From: Rhizophagus sp. LPA8_4_AMF
Lineage: Eukaryota; Glomeromycota; Glomeromycetes; Glomerales; Glomeraceae
Assembly (NCBI GenBank): GCA_021464525.1
Contig: JADRCO010001070.1
Span: 1-22,835 of the forward strand
Direction: 5' to 3'
DNA: 22,835 nucleotides
The notes under the pieces are model-generated. The model searched no databases and was not told the origin of the DNA. It worked only from the letters and a program-made list of their open reading frames with translations. Position numbers and translations under genes: made by a program. Positions within the stretch are counted from its first letter, which is position 1; every line of letters starts with the position of its first letter. Positions 8,229-16,764 of this stretch are shown here, piece after piece.

Positions 8229-10212
8229 ATGTTGCAAAAGCATTTCGTTTACATTATATTATGGTTTTTATTTCAATTATTAATTGAAATAAATTGTCAA
8301 AAATCATCTTATTTACCGAAGAAACGAAATGAACATACCGCGACACTTATTGATAATAAATTGTATATTTTGGGTGGATCCTCAATTGATAATGTTGGAA
8401 AGGATTTTTTTTATATTGACTTTTCTGTTCCGTTTAATATTAAAAATTTATTATTAAAGGATTTATCAAACATTAATACGGTTCCTGCACATTTTGGTGC
8501 TGCATCCGCGAAGGGTGGTGCAAATAATGATACATTGTTTATATGCGGAGGAGTCGGAAATACCACAGTTAATAAAATTAATAAAATTGAATTGGTTTAC
8601 ACATTTAATCCACAAAATAATTTATGGAGTATTCCAATAATAACTGGTGGACCTCCCATTACTCCTTTTGCTGCTGAGACGGGAATTATAAACCATAATG
8701 GAATAATATATTTCTGGGATGGGATTGGTCCAAGTGTTAATATTTTAGATACAATAAATTTAATTTGGAAAAAAGGAAGTTCAATTGGTGCGATAAAAGG
8801 TGGATTTGGTAGTGCTGCTACTTTATTGCCTGATAATAAAATAATTTATATGGGTAAGCAAGCAATTTGATGAATATTTGCGATCATAATATTATTGATA
8901 TATTCATATTTCACTTACTTTGTAATTAGGTGGTGCTGGTGAAAAATTGACATTAATGAATCAGGTAAATTCTTGATTTTTTTTTTTGCTTTGTATCGAA
9001 AACAAACTTAATAAATGTACTTCAGTTTGATGCGTGGAGATTCTCTCAAAAACATTAGAATTATATTTTTTTAGATTATTATCTTTGAGTATGTATTTAT
9101 TTTAGTTGTTCCAACTAATTAAAAAATAAATCATTTATAGGTTTATATATATGACACAATAAATGATATTTGGAGTACGAAAGTAAGTTGATTAAATTTA
9201 TTATTAATTAATATTTGTAAAAAAGATTTTACTATTAATTTTTTCATTATTTAAATACAGACAACATCAGGAGCAGTACCTTCAAATAGACAGGGTTTAA
9301 CTGCTGTTCTTGGTATGCATTAAATAATAATATAATTAAGGCATTCAGTATTTTAAAATTAAGATATAATTTTATTTTATTAGGATTAGATGGCCAAAGG
9401 GTAATTATCTTTGGAGGCGTTCCAACCAATGGTACATTTAAAAATCCACTTTATGAATTAAATCTAATAAATTTTGAATGGCGTATTCCGAAAACTTCCG
9501 GGTCAACTCCAGCATCTCGAAGTTTACATAGAGCAAACGTAATTGGGAAATATATGGTGATATCATTTGGTAATTATATTTTTTTAACTAATTATTTTTA
9601 TTGGTTTAACGTAACTTTAACCAAATATAGTAACTCTCAATAGGAATATCATACTTTCAACCTGAAAATGATTTTTTATTACTTGATATTAGTAATGTCA
9701 ACGAATATATATGGACGAATGAATTTAATCCTTCATCAACAACAACATCAATGTCAATAACTTCACCGTTAAGTTCATCACCAAATAATCCTGCCAAAAA
9801 TGATATTGGAATGATTATAGTAGTATGTTTGGCTGTTGTCGCTATAATTTTTCTTACGTGCTGTTTTATGCGTAAATGTACTAATAATAGTAGAAATAGC
9901 CATAATAATGGCCAAGCTAATAATAATCAAGATGAAAGAAATGATTATTATCCTGGACAAGAAATAGTACAACCACTCGCACCACTTCCAGTAATTAGTA
10001 AGAATATAAATGAAAATACGAACGAAAGTAATTATAATAATAATCAAACTAATAATAATCAAGCTGGAAAAAATGATTATTATCCTGGACAAGAAATAAT
10101 ACAACCCTCCACTTCAATTTCAGTAGTTGATAAATCTACTAGTGAGGAAATAAAAGAACTTAAACTAGAGATTCAGAATTTGAAACAAATAATTTTACAA
10201 AGTAAAAACTAA
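8229..10212 (+). CDS. Secreted/membrane kelch-repeat protein, six exons
   Basis: Spliced product of 502 residues. Exons: 8229-8853, 8930-8964, 9141-9182, 9261-9312, 9384-9569, 9644-10212. All joins keep frame with GT-AG edges. Residues 1-23 are a hydrophobic signal peptide ending in EINCQ. Residues from about 30 to 330 hold about six kelch blades, each with a strand and a Gly-rich turn: LYILGGSS, LFICGGVG, IIYFWDGIG, IIYMGGAG, VIIFGGVP and YMVISFG. A Ser/Thr/Asn linker is followed by a membrane span (about 368-389, GMIIVVCLAVVAIIFLTCCF) and a basic stop. The inner tail has two copies of an N-rich NDYYPGQEI(V/I)QP repeat (about 406-424 and 450-468) and a short coiled coil (480-500). The family is a beta-propeller that binds protein or glycan partners; no catalytic residues are claimed. 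The gene appears intact. The partner is unknown. Confidence 0.9.
9916..10107 (+). repeat. Duplicated tail motif NDYYPGQEI
   Basis: Inside the last kelch exon, two copies about 132 bp apart encode NNNQ...NDYYPGQEI(V/I)QP, separated by Asn-rich sequence. The conserved core stands out from the low-complexity Asn/Thr spacer, so it looks like a short linear motif on the cytosolic side rather than random repeat slippage. Confidence 0.75.
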
Positions 10213-11164
10213 TCCACAAGTAGTTCTGAGTAAAACTTGATTATTATTTTTTTTTTACCAATTATATGAGTATATCCTTACGTCCGGTCACATACCTCAG
10301 TACAATCATGTGAATTTTATTGCGGACTCTGCGGATTTTGCAGAACCCTAGATCTAAGTTTCAAGAGTCACGAGTCATCAACTTAATCGTGGATTAAATT
10401 TAATAACATTAATAACATAGCCATTTTTTTTATCACGTTATTTTTATCTTAATAGTATTTTTCGCGTTTTTTCTTTCTTTTCACGCCATTTTTTTCTCTA
10501 CATTTCTACCTTTTTCTTTACAAATAAAGATGACTTGCTCTACACCACTCTCTACACCTGAAATGTTAGATGATGTTGGTTATATTCTTTTACCTAATTA
10601 AAAGTGCCATGAAATATTAAACAATAATAAATTTATTTTTTCTTTAAATTCTTATTATTAACTTCAAAAAAAACCTTTACAATAAAATGATTACATAGTT
10701 TCTTGTTCTAATTCATTTATAGAAAAATAATTTTGTTAAAAAATTCAGTCTGGACGTTCGGATTCAATAAGCAATTTAGAGTCAGGTGAGATCTGAGTCC
10801 GGTGACTGTCTACATAAATTATGTGACTGGGTAAGTTATTACCGAAATTATATATTTATCCTGTCATTATTAAATTTAATTAATTAATATTAATTTTTTT
10901 TCCTATATCAATAATTTGGCAAATAATCGATTTAATTTGGTTTAACAATTTTGCTTAAATTTTGAATATTTAAATATCAGTATTACCATATAATTTTGTT
11001 AATAAAATTATAAACTGAATTGCAAAAATTGCCAAAAGAAAAAATAAATAAAGAATAACAGTAATTCATAAAGTTTAGTAATAATTCTAAGTATCTGAAG
11101 TCCTGACCTATAAAGAATAATAAATGGTTCTATCAATATATACCGTTTATACACAAAATTCATA
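10213..11164. other. Spacer with a repeat end and one tiny ORF
   Basis: Mostly A/T-rich. At about 10266 the words ATGAGTATATCCTTA and GTCCGGTC match the reverse complement of one end of the short TIR element at 21023-21130, so a copy end of that family is present. A T/C-rich leader precedes a 23-codon ORF at 10530-10601 (starts MTCSTPLSTPEMLDD); it could be a first exon or a fossil. Further copies of CGGA/TCCGG words lie near 10750-10810. Nothing else is supported. Confidence 0.4.
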
Positions 11165-11270
11165 TGGGCAGATTTGACTCACTTGATGATCGGAATGTCG
11201 ACCAACAATTAACGTTAATTTTGGCCAAAATGATCGACATACCGATCATCAAGCGAGAAGGATCCTGTAA
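11165..11270. mobile_element. Hairpin MITE with TATGGGC end
   Basis: Arms 11182-11204 and 11231-11253 are inverted copies matching at 21 of 23 positions (core GATGATCGG...CCGATCATC). The loop contains the palindrome TTAACGTTAA. The left end, after a TA at 11163-11164, reads TGGGCAGATTTGACTCA and matches the ends of the 84-bp element at 16260-16343. The right end is diverged. The size and lack of ORF fit a tiny non-autonomous element. Confidence 0.6.
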
Positions 11271-11337
11271 AAAATAAAATCGAAATGATATGTTAAGATT
11301 ATTTAGATTATTTGTAAGTTTCATTATAACTTAACAG

Positions 11338-12096
11338 TATCCAATTCCAAAATGAAGCTGATGGAACTTGCAAGAAGTTAAATCAAACCTTGAAGAATCC
11401 AGCTGAAGCTTGAAAAATAGAAAATCGGTTAAATCAGAATAAAGATAAAATAAAAAAAATTACTTGCTTTTGTATTGAAGGAAGAGCCCAGCCAAATTTC
11501 CAAAAAAAGTTATTTAAATAAAAGAGTGTAAGAATCCTTTCTTTGTGTTCTGATAAACAATAGAGTGATATGAGCAGGCAATCATGGGAAATTAGTTGAA
11601 CCTTCTAATAAGAATCCGTAAGAACTAGCATCCTTTTATAAAGAAATAATGAAATTATTAGGATGAAAATAGAATTTAATAGTTGATCTCGAAATTTAAT
11701 GTTAACAATAATAGTAACATACATATCGATATATTTATTTTGGATTATCAAAAAAGAAAAAAATCTCTTGACGAATCAAGTTCTTCTCGGATATTAATAG
11801 AAATTTTTCTTTTTAAAAAATAAAGAATATATTCTTATAGTGCGGCAATTAAATAATACAAATTTTTTAGGAATAGAATTCTAAACTCGTTGACTTAACC
11901 AAGAAAGCTTAAGACAAAGAAGCTTCCATCAAATAATAAAAACGGCTCAAATAAGTCTAATAACTACTATTATCGTTGATGCTTTCAAAGTAATAAAAGA
12001 CTTCTCAATCCTATAAAATTTACTATTAAGCAAGGCATGGGAGAAGTAATCAAGTTTCTAGTTTATGTAATTAAATTGATGAGAACTGATAAATAA
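11338..12096 (+). pseudogene. Decayed coding region with scattered stops
   Basis: A 3'-splice-like ACAG at about 11334-11337 precedes a frame reading IQFQNEADGTCKKLNQTLKN, broken by one TGA and then open to TAA near 11521. From 11743 another frame stays coding-like for about 350 bp: YQKRKKSLDESSSSRILIEI, later KLKTKKLPSNNKNGSNKSNN and IKFTIKQGMGEVIKFLVYVI, ending at 12094-12096. It contains several TAA/TGA stops, mostly where CAA, AAA or CGA would fit. This looks like an old gene under point-mutation decay. The family is not recognised. Confidence 0.35.
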
Positions 12097-12648
12097 CATT
12101 CTGTAAATTTATCCACGCGTATTTTGTGTACTTCTTTATGTTAAAATAAACTAGTCGACACAAAAGACTTTAACCGATTAGAAACGCCTGCAACCGGGTT
12201 GTTAACTGGAATAACTAATTGGTTAATTAAATTGCGACGAGGTGAAATTTATGTTAAAAGTTTAAAATCTTTTCGCGTGCCCAACTGTCTCGTGACATAG
12301 TTTTGAAAATCAAGATAGATTTATAGATACTTTATATATTAACTCATTTAAAAAAGCTTCGCAATTATATTGGTTGTAGGATTTTCCTTTGTCAGTACTT
12401 AAAATAATTTTAGCATTTTTTTCTTTTTTTTGGTCGATATTTGCCTTGTATAATGAACGAACACTGTATTAAGTGTTCGGTCAAAATTTATTATAACAAT
12501 TTAGTTAAGCCAATGAGCCATACATTTTAAATAATATAAATAAAAATCGATTTTTACTAAATGAAAATTGTTATTATTATGTGTTAATTTATTTTTAATT
12601 TCAATATTCTTTCTAACTTTTTGTACCACAGAAAGAACTGAAGAAGAA
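12097..12648. other. Spacer upstream of the acidic ORF
   Basis: A/T-rich. A T-rich leader lies at about 12418-12450 before an ATG at 12453, which reads MNEHCIKCSVK before stopping. A polypyrimidine run ending in CCACAG at 12631 resembles a 3' splice site, but no upstream exon tested gives an open join: candidate phase-1 donors produce TAA. Confidence 0.4.
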
Positions 12649-13083
12649 ATGCTTGCTGAGGAAGAGTACTTGGCATCTTTTGGAATTATCGAGCTTCCAG
12701 TCAGGCTCTCCGGTGATGAGTATAAATATGATGAAATTGATGACGATCCTGCAGACTCTGTTTACGACGAACTTATTGAGCAGGCTTATGAAGATATTAA
12801 GATATTCAATGTCAGTTCCGAGGATAACTGGAATGAAACATCAGCAAGTTCTTCCAATTCAGACTCAGACTCTGATTATGATGAATCTATGGAACAGATT
12901 CACGAAGAACTTACACACAAAGAAGCAAGGTTAGAAGCAATTAAGGCGGTTGTTAACAATGATGAGAATATGAAATTATTCAATGACGACCCCTCTTTTT
13001 TTATGAACCCGTCGATTGAATCTTCCGATCAATTCTCGATCAGAAGGAATCTTGGTGCAAGCATAACTCAGTCAAACACCTGA
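12649..13083 (+). CDS. Acidic hypothetical protein
   Basis: 144 residues from the first ATG. Very rich in Asp, Glu and Ser, with a DSDSDSDYDE run suited to casein-kinase-2 phosphorylation. Two related segments, YDELIEQAYEDI and YDESMEQIHEEL, suggest an internal duplication of a short amphipathic helix. No domain is recognised. The open frame extends upstream to a TTG at 12568 and would add a hydrophobic N-terminus, but that part is a T-rich tract ending in CCACAG and is more likely intron or leader, so the ATG is preferred. An unfound 5' exon joining at 12632 is possible. The Uma2-like gene starts 266 bp downstream on the same strand; a functional link is not shown. Confidence 0.5.
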   Translation: MLAEEEYLASFGIIELPVRLSGDEYKYDEIDDDPADSVYDELIEQAYEDIKIFNVSSEDNWNETSASSSNSDSDSDYDESMEQIHEELTHKEARLEAIKAVVNNDENMKLFNDDPSFFMNPSIESSDQFSIRRNLGASITQSNT

Positions 13084-13194
13084 AATTGTGTAGTAAAGTT
13101 GACAACTCTCCTGATAGTAAGAGAGCTAGAACGAAAAAATATACCTCGGCTTCGCATGTGTTAATAAAAATTTTTTTTGACATGATCATTGTAA

Positions 13195-13258
13195 CGCACA
13201 CGTGATTTTAAGATTATCAGAAAGCTTACCGCGCAGTAGTTGATTCTGATTACGTCAT
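13195..13258 (+). promoter_or_regulatory. CACGTG and TTACGTCAT motifs upstream of Uma2-like gene
   Basis: A CACGTG hexamer (about 13199) and a TTACGTCAT (13250-13258) lie 90-150 bp before the ATG at 13350. They match the known core sites of bHLH-type and ATF/CREB-type bZIP factors. Use here is inference from position. Confidence 0.35.
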
Positions 13259-13349
13259 CATTTCTCATATTATTTCATGACACCTGAGGTTATCTAATCT
13301 AATCAATAATTTTTCTTTCCATACACCACACAAGTAATTATTTACAAAA

Positions 13350-14785
13350 ATGACAGCTTTGTACGATGGACACGACTCTGGCTCCAGTCACGTTAGAATG
13401 TCGATATCAATGTCGAGAGGTGAGTGACTTCCTCAATCTCTTCTCTTGAGGACAAAATTATAATAACGACATATGTAATGATAAACAGCGAGTTCCTCTA
13501 TCTCCGCTACCTCGAACCAGAGGTAAGTAGACATTACAACTGGTATTTAACTTGCTTAAATTGTTAACTAAGCCTGTCCTTTGTAAATAGTGTTTCTTCG
13601 GAAGAAGTTGACGAATTAACTAAACTCCGTCTGCTTTGGTGGGAGAAGGGCAATTTTCATCCGCAAGCGAGATGGGAGCAAGTCAAGTAAGTTCTTTTCC
13701 TGCTTGTTTTGATATTGGTATATTTTACAATCTGACTTATGTAACTATATCAAGGCTTCCGTACACCCTTGTCGAAAATGTTAGTTTGGAGGAATATGAA
13801 CGTCGTGCTGATATATTTAATGTTCATGGATGTTGGGATTGGAAAGAAAATAAAGTTTTAATTTATGAAATTCCTTCGAAACCCCATGAAACTTTTATTG
13901 TCGAGATAACTCAAGAAATTCTTAATCAATGCAATCCTGTGCGTGGAACTAATGCTCATGTTGGAGGCATGGGTGCAGTCCGTAAGTATTAAATTCAACA
14001 CTGACTTATTCTTATACTATTATTATTGAATTAATCTTTTTCTTTTAAGGTACTCGTGCTGACAACACAGGACACGAAGCCGATGCAACCTTTCGTCCTC
14101 CAAAACCACGAGTACGACCTCCAGCTGGGAGTAATGGAGTGGTACTTTATTCTTTGCTCTGAACTCATTATCTCTAAGTTTTATCTAACATATAATGCTG
14201 ATAGGACGAACCTTGGCCCAACTTAGTTGTCGAAGTTGCGTATTCTCAATCACAGGGAGATGTCCTGAGTAGAGTAGAAGATTATTGGTTAAAGAATCAT
14301 AGTCGCGTTCATGACGTGATTGTTGTTAAAATAGATCAAGTACCTGAAGGCGAAACGCCAAGACGTATGCAAGTAAGTTATATTTCCTGCAAGCATATAT
14401 CATTTTTTTCTGTAATTCTAAATAATTTAACTCATTACAGGCGTGGCATTACTGCGTTTCGGACAGAACGACAAGAAATGCACCCATTGGTGCTCGCACT
14501 CATGTAATGTCATAACAATTATAATTATTTTTATTATTAACGTTTTAAATTTTAATTTTTAACGTCATGATGGTTAATTGTTAGTTCGAATTTGGAACCC
14601 ATGATCAAACTGGACAATTACTTAATATTCCACCAGGAACATGTGTCATCAATATCAGTTTAAGTTGTTTATATCATGACGTATTTCCTAGGATTGCAAT
14701 TCCCCAAAATGCCCTTCCGGATCCAATTTCATTAGATTTCTTGACCATTCGAGATTGTTTCCTTCGAATGTTCGAAACCAGTTGA
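13350..14785 (+). CDS. Uma2-like PD-(D/E)XK nuclease-fold protein, eight exons
   Basis: Spliced product of 316 residues. Exons: 13350-13419, 13489-13522, 13591-13686, 13755-13981, 14050-14141, 14205-14372, 14441-14503, 14585-14785. All introns are GT-AG, 63-81 bp, and all joins keep frame. The first 40 or so residues are Ser-rich and probably disordered. Residues 67-217 resemble the Uma2/DUF820 restriction-endonuclease fold: LIYEIPSKPHE (E105), GHEADATFRP (D154), NLVVEVAYSQS (E183) and D192...R196...Y200 followed by HDVIVVKID. E105, D154 and E183 are the likely metal-binding acids. The usual Lys of the D-x3-K-x3-Y block appears to be Arg196. The tail has no known domain. Substrate and role are unknown; family members are mostly bacterial, and similar multi-exon genes are, to my knowledge, common in arbuscular fungi. 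Confidence 0.8.
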
Positions 14786-15210
14786 GCTTCACGCTTACCG
14801 CGACTTTCAAACGCCGTTTATCATCGATTTTCGCAGCGATTATCGTTACTTGATTTCTCTATTTCTTTATTAATACAATATAAGATTTATCTGTAGAAAT
14901 AATAAAATCTGGTAGGTAAATAAGGAGCGGGTGTGTGCGGGTGTATTTTTGCAGCAGTTGCGACTCCCTATACAATAATTTTATTTTAGTGTACATCTCA
15001 TCTGATTTATTAGTGTGATATTACATGTCATGTGATGTTGTCAATTCTATGTAACAAAATTCCGTTTTTCGTTGCTGTCACGAATAAATAAAGTACCTTT
15101 TTTGCGCATATGATAATGTTGCTTTCGTCATATTTTTTGAATCACGTGAGAAATTATACCGCAGTAAGGTATTATGTGTAATGTGAAGCGTCTATTTTTA
15201 ACTTCCCCAG
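14786..15210 (+). other. 3' region of Uma2-like gene and spacer
   Basis: Contains AATAAA-type words (about 14899 and 15084) that could serve polyadenylation, and a GT-rich stretch at 14928-14945. A CACGTG lies at 15143. A possible first exon for the next coding piece (ATG at 15110, open to a GTAAGG) is out of frame with it, so it was not joined. Confidence 0.4.
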
Positions 15211-15409
15211 TTACACAGTCCCTGCCAAGACGGTTAAGAAATTTAAGCGTGTAGACGGCCAAAATTTAACCGTGTTGCTTTCATCATGTAAAAAGGGTGG
15301 ATCAGTTGCAACGTTATGCAAGGTGTTAACAACAGAAAGAGGAATGAGTTTGGTAGATAAAGTATATTTAGCACTTATGTATTGTTTTGGGCCAGATCAG
15401 TATAAATAA
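15211..15409 (+). CDS. Orphan coding exon, hypothetical
   Basis: After a polypyrimidine run ending in CCCCAG (15205-15210), a frame is open to TAA at 15407-15409. It encodes about 65 residues with a normal composition: VPAKTVKKFKRVDGQNLTVL, then LSSCKKGGSVATLCKVLTTE and SLVDKVYLALMYCFGPDQYK. It has no ATG near its start and an upstream in-frame stop, so it is probably the last exon of a gene whose 5' exons I could not place, or a fossil. No domain is recognised. Codon use is less A/T-biased than in the surrounding spacer. Confidence 0.42.
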
Positions 15410-15490
15410 AATTGTATTTTTCAAGGCATTGCATTTGTTAAAAATCACTAGGCGTAAGAATTTAAAAAATGAAAAGTACTTTTATGTAAA

Positions 15491-16140
15491 TTGACTGGGC
15501 AGCCGAAAAAAGAGAATGAATATTTCATCTTAAGAGAAACTAGAATTATGGAGAAAGTTGAAAAAGACATAACAAAAAAAGACTTAAAATTTTCGAAATC
15601 AATAAATATTTTAGCAAAATCTGAAACCATGAAATTAAAAAAAAAAGCAAATAATGAAAGGTACTCAAAATAATGTTAAAGAAAACAAGCTTATAAAGAG
15701 GAAAAAGAATTTAAATTCAGAAATGAATGATGAGATTTTTAAAAAAGAAAATCTTTGTATGAAATGATTTAATTTAAAAATAGTAAAAATTTTTACGTGA
15801 TTCACACTGTTATAGGTAATGAAAATAGCAATTCTATTTTTAATTATATTCTTTTGAAATAAGAATTTTATAAGTATTTATGCTATAAAATGTTTAAATT
15901 TTATTTAATAAATAACCATTATATATAATAGATATTTATGGTAATAGTATCTATAATGTACTGAATAAATTGAAAATAATAACATAAAATCCTAATAAAT
16001 TTCATGGAAAATTATAATTTTCAGAACCTTGGAAAAATGACACATCTAGAAAATGTAATGGAAATACAAAATGGAAAGCTATTGTTGCAAGAGTACATAA
16101 AGTTCAAAAAAGGAATAAAAAAGAAATAATGAATAATTAA
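15491..16140 (+). pseudogene. Weak Lys-rich exon-like pieces
   Basis: From 15491 to 15673 an open frame (non-ATG start) gives QPKKENEYFILRETRIMEKV and a Lys-rich remainder. After a TTTTCAG at 16018-16024, two overlapping frames are open for about 110 bases to 16138-16140. Purine-rich sequence opens frames easily, so this is weak. No domain is recognised. The join from a GT at 15661 to 16025 hits a stop, so a single gene is not supported. Confidence 0.22.
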
Positions 16141-16259
16141 AATTCGCATAGATAGATTGATATGACAAAAAATATATTGACACGCAGAAATAATCACATG
16201 ATATATAACGTTTTTCCCCTTTTTTTTGTATTAGATAACAATCCTATGGGCTATGGCTA

Positions 16260-16343
16260 TGGGCCGATTTGACACATCATACCAATAGTAACCAATTCCC
16301 CTTTACTATGAAATTATCACATGCAATGCGTCAAATCCGCCCA
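16260..16343. mobile_element. 84-bp miniature TIR element with TA duplication
   Basis: The left end with its flank reads TATGGGCCGATTTGACACAT. The right end, reverse-complemented, reads TATGGGCGGATTTGACGCAT. TA lies at both edges (16258-16259 and 16344-16345). No coding capacity. The same end sequence occurs at 11165, so this is a family with at least two members here. Confidence 0.72.
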
Positions 16344-16345
16344 TA

Positions 16346-16764
16346 TGATGTGGTATACTATTGTTTTTATAAATAAATTTAATTGTAAAATAAAAAAAAA
16401 AACTATTTTAACACATAGTCGCTACTTATTTTTTCACTAAAAATATATTATAGATTTTAGATTTTTTTATTCTATCTCTGCTTATTTATATAATCAGTTA
16501 TATTGATTATAAACATTAGTCCTGGTGTGAAGCAATGAGTCGTTATTAGTAAATAAATAAATGAAATTTGAATATACTAAATGAATTTTATTCTTGAGAT
16601 ACTGTTAATTTCATCACTAATTTTAACGTGTTTTCCTGTTTTTATAAATAAAAAATATATTATATTACAATATATATAATTATTGCATTAATAAATAAAA
16701 TTTTGCTTACTATTAACTCCATTAGCTAGAGTTTCGTCTTCAATATTCCGTTTTTCTGAAGGAT
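16346..16764. other. AT-rich spacer and 3' side of the kinase gene
   Basis: No gene seen. On the minus strand, just past the stop at 16765, the sequence stays open in a neighbouring frame (NPSEKRNIEDETLANGV, about 16760-16700). This may be an alternative C-terminal end if the last exon is spliced differently. Confidence 0.4.

Noticed and set aside
9778..10104. Minus-strand Ile-rich open frame
   Set aside because: It is the complement of the Asn-rich tail of the kelch protein, where AAT repeats read as Ile on the other strand.
10530..10601. 23-codon ORF after a T/C-rich leader
   Set aside because: Too short to support as a gene without an identified second exon; mentioned only within the spacer entry.
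12568..12648. Upstream TTG start giving the acidic ORF a signal-like N-terminus
   Set aside because: The added part is a T-rich stretch ending in CCACAG, which looks like intron or leader sequence. The hydrophobic run follows from T-richness, and the ATG at 12649 is preferred.
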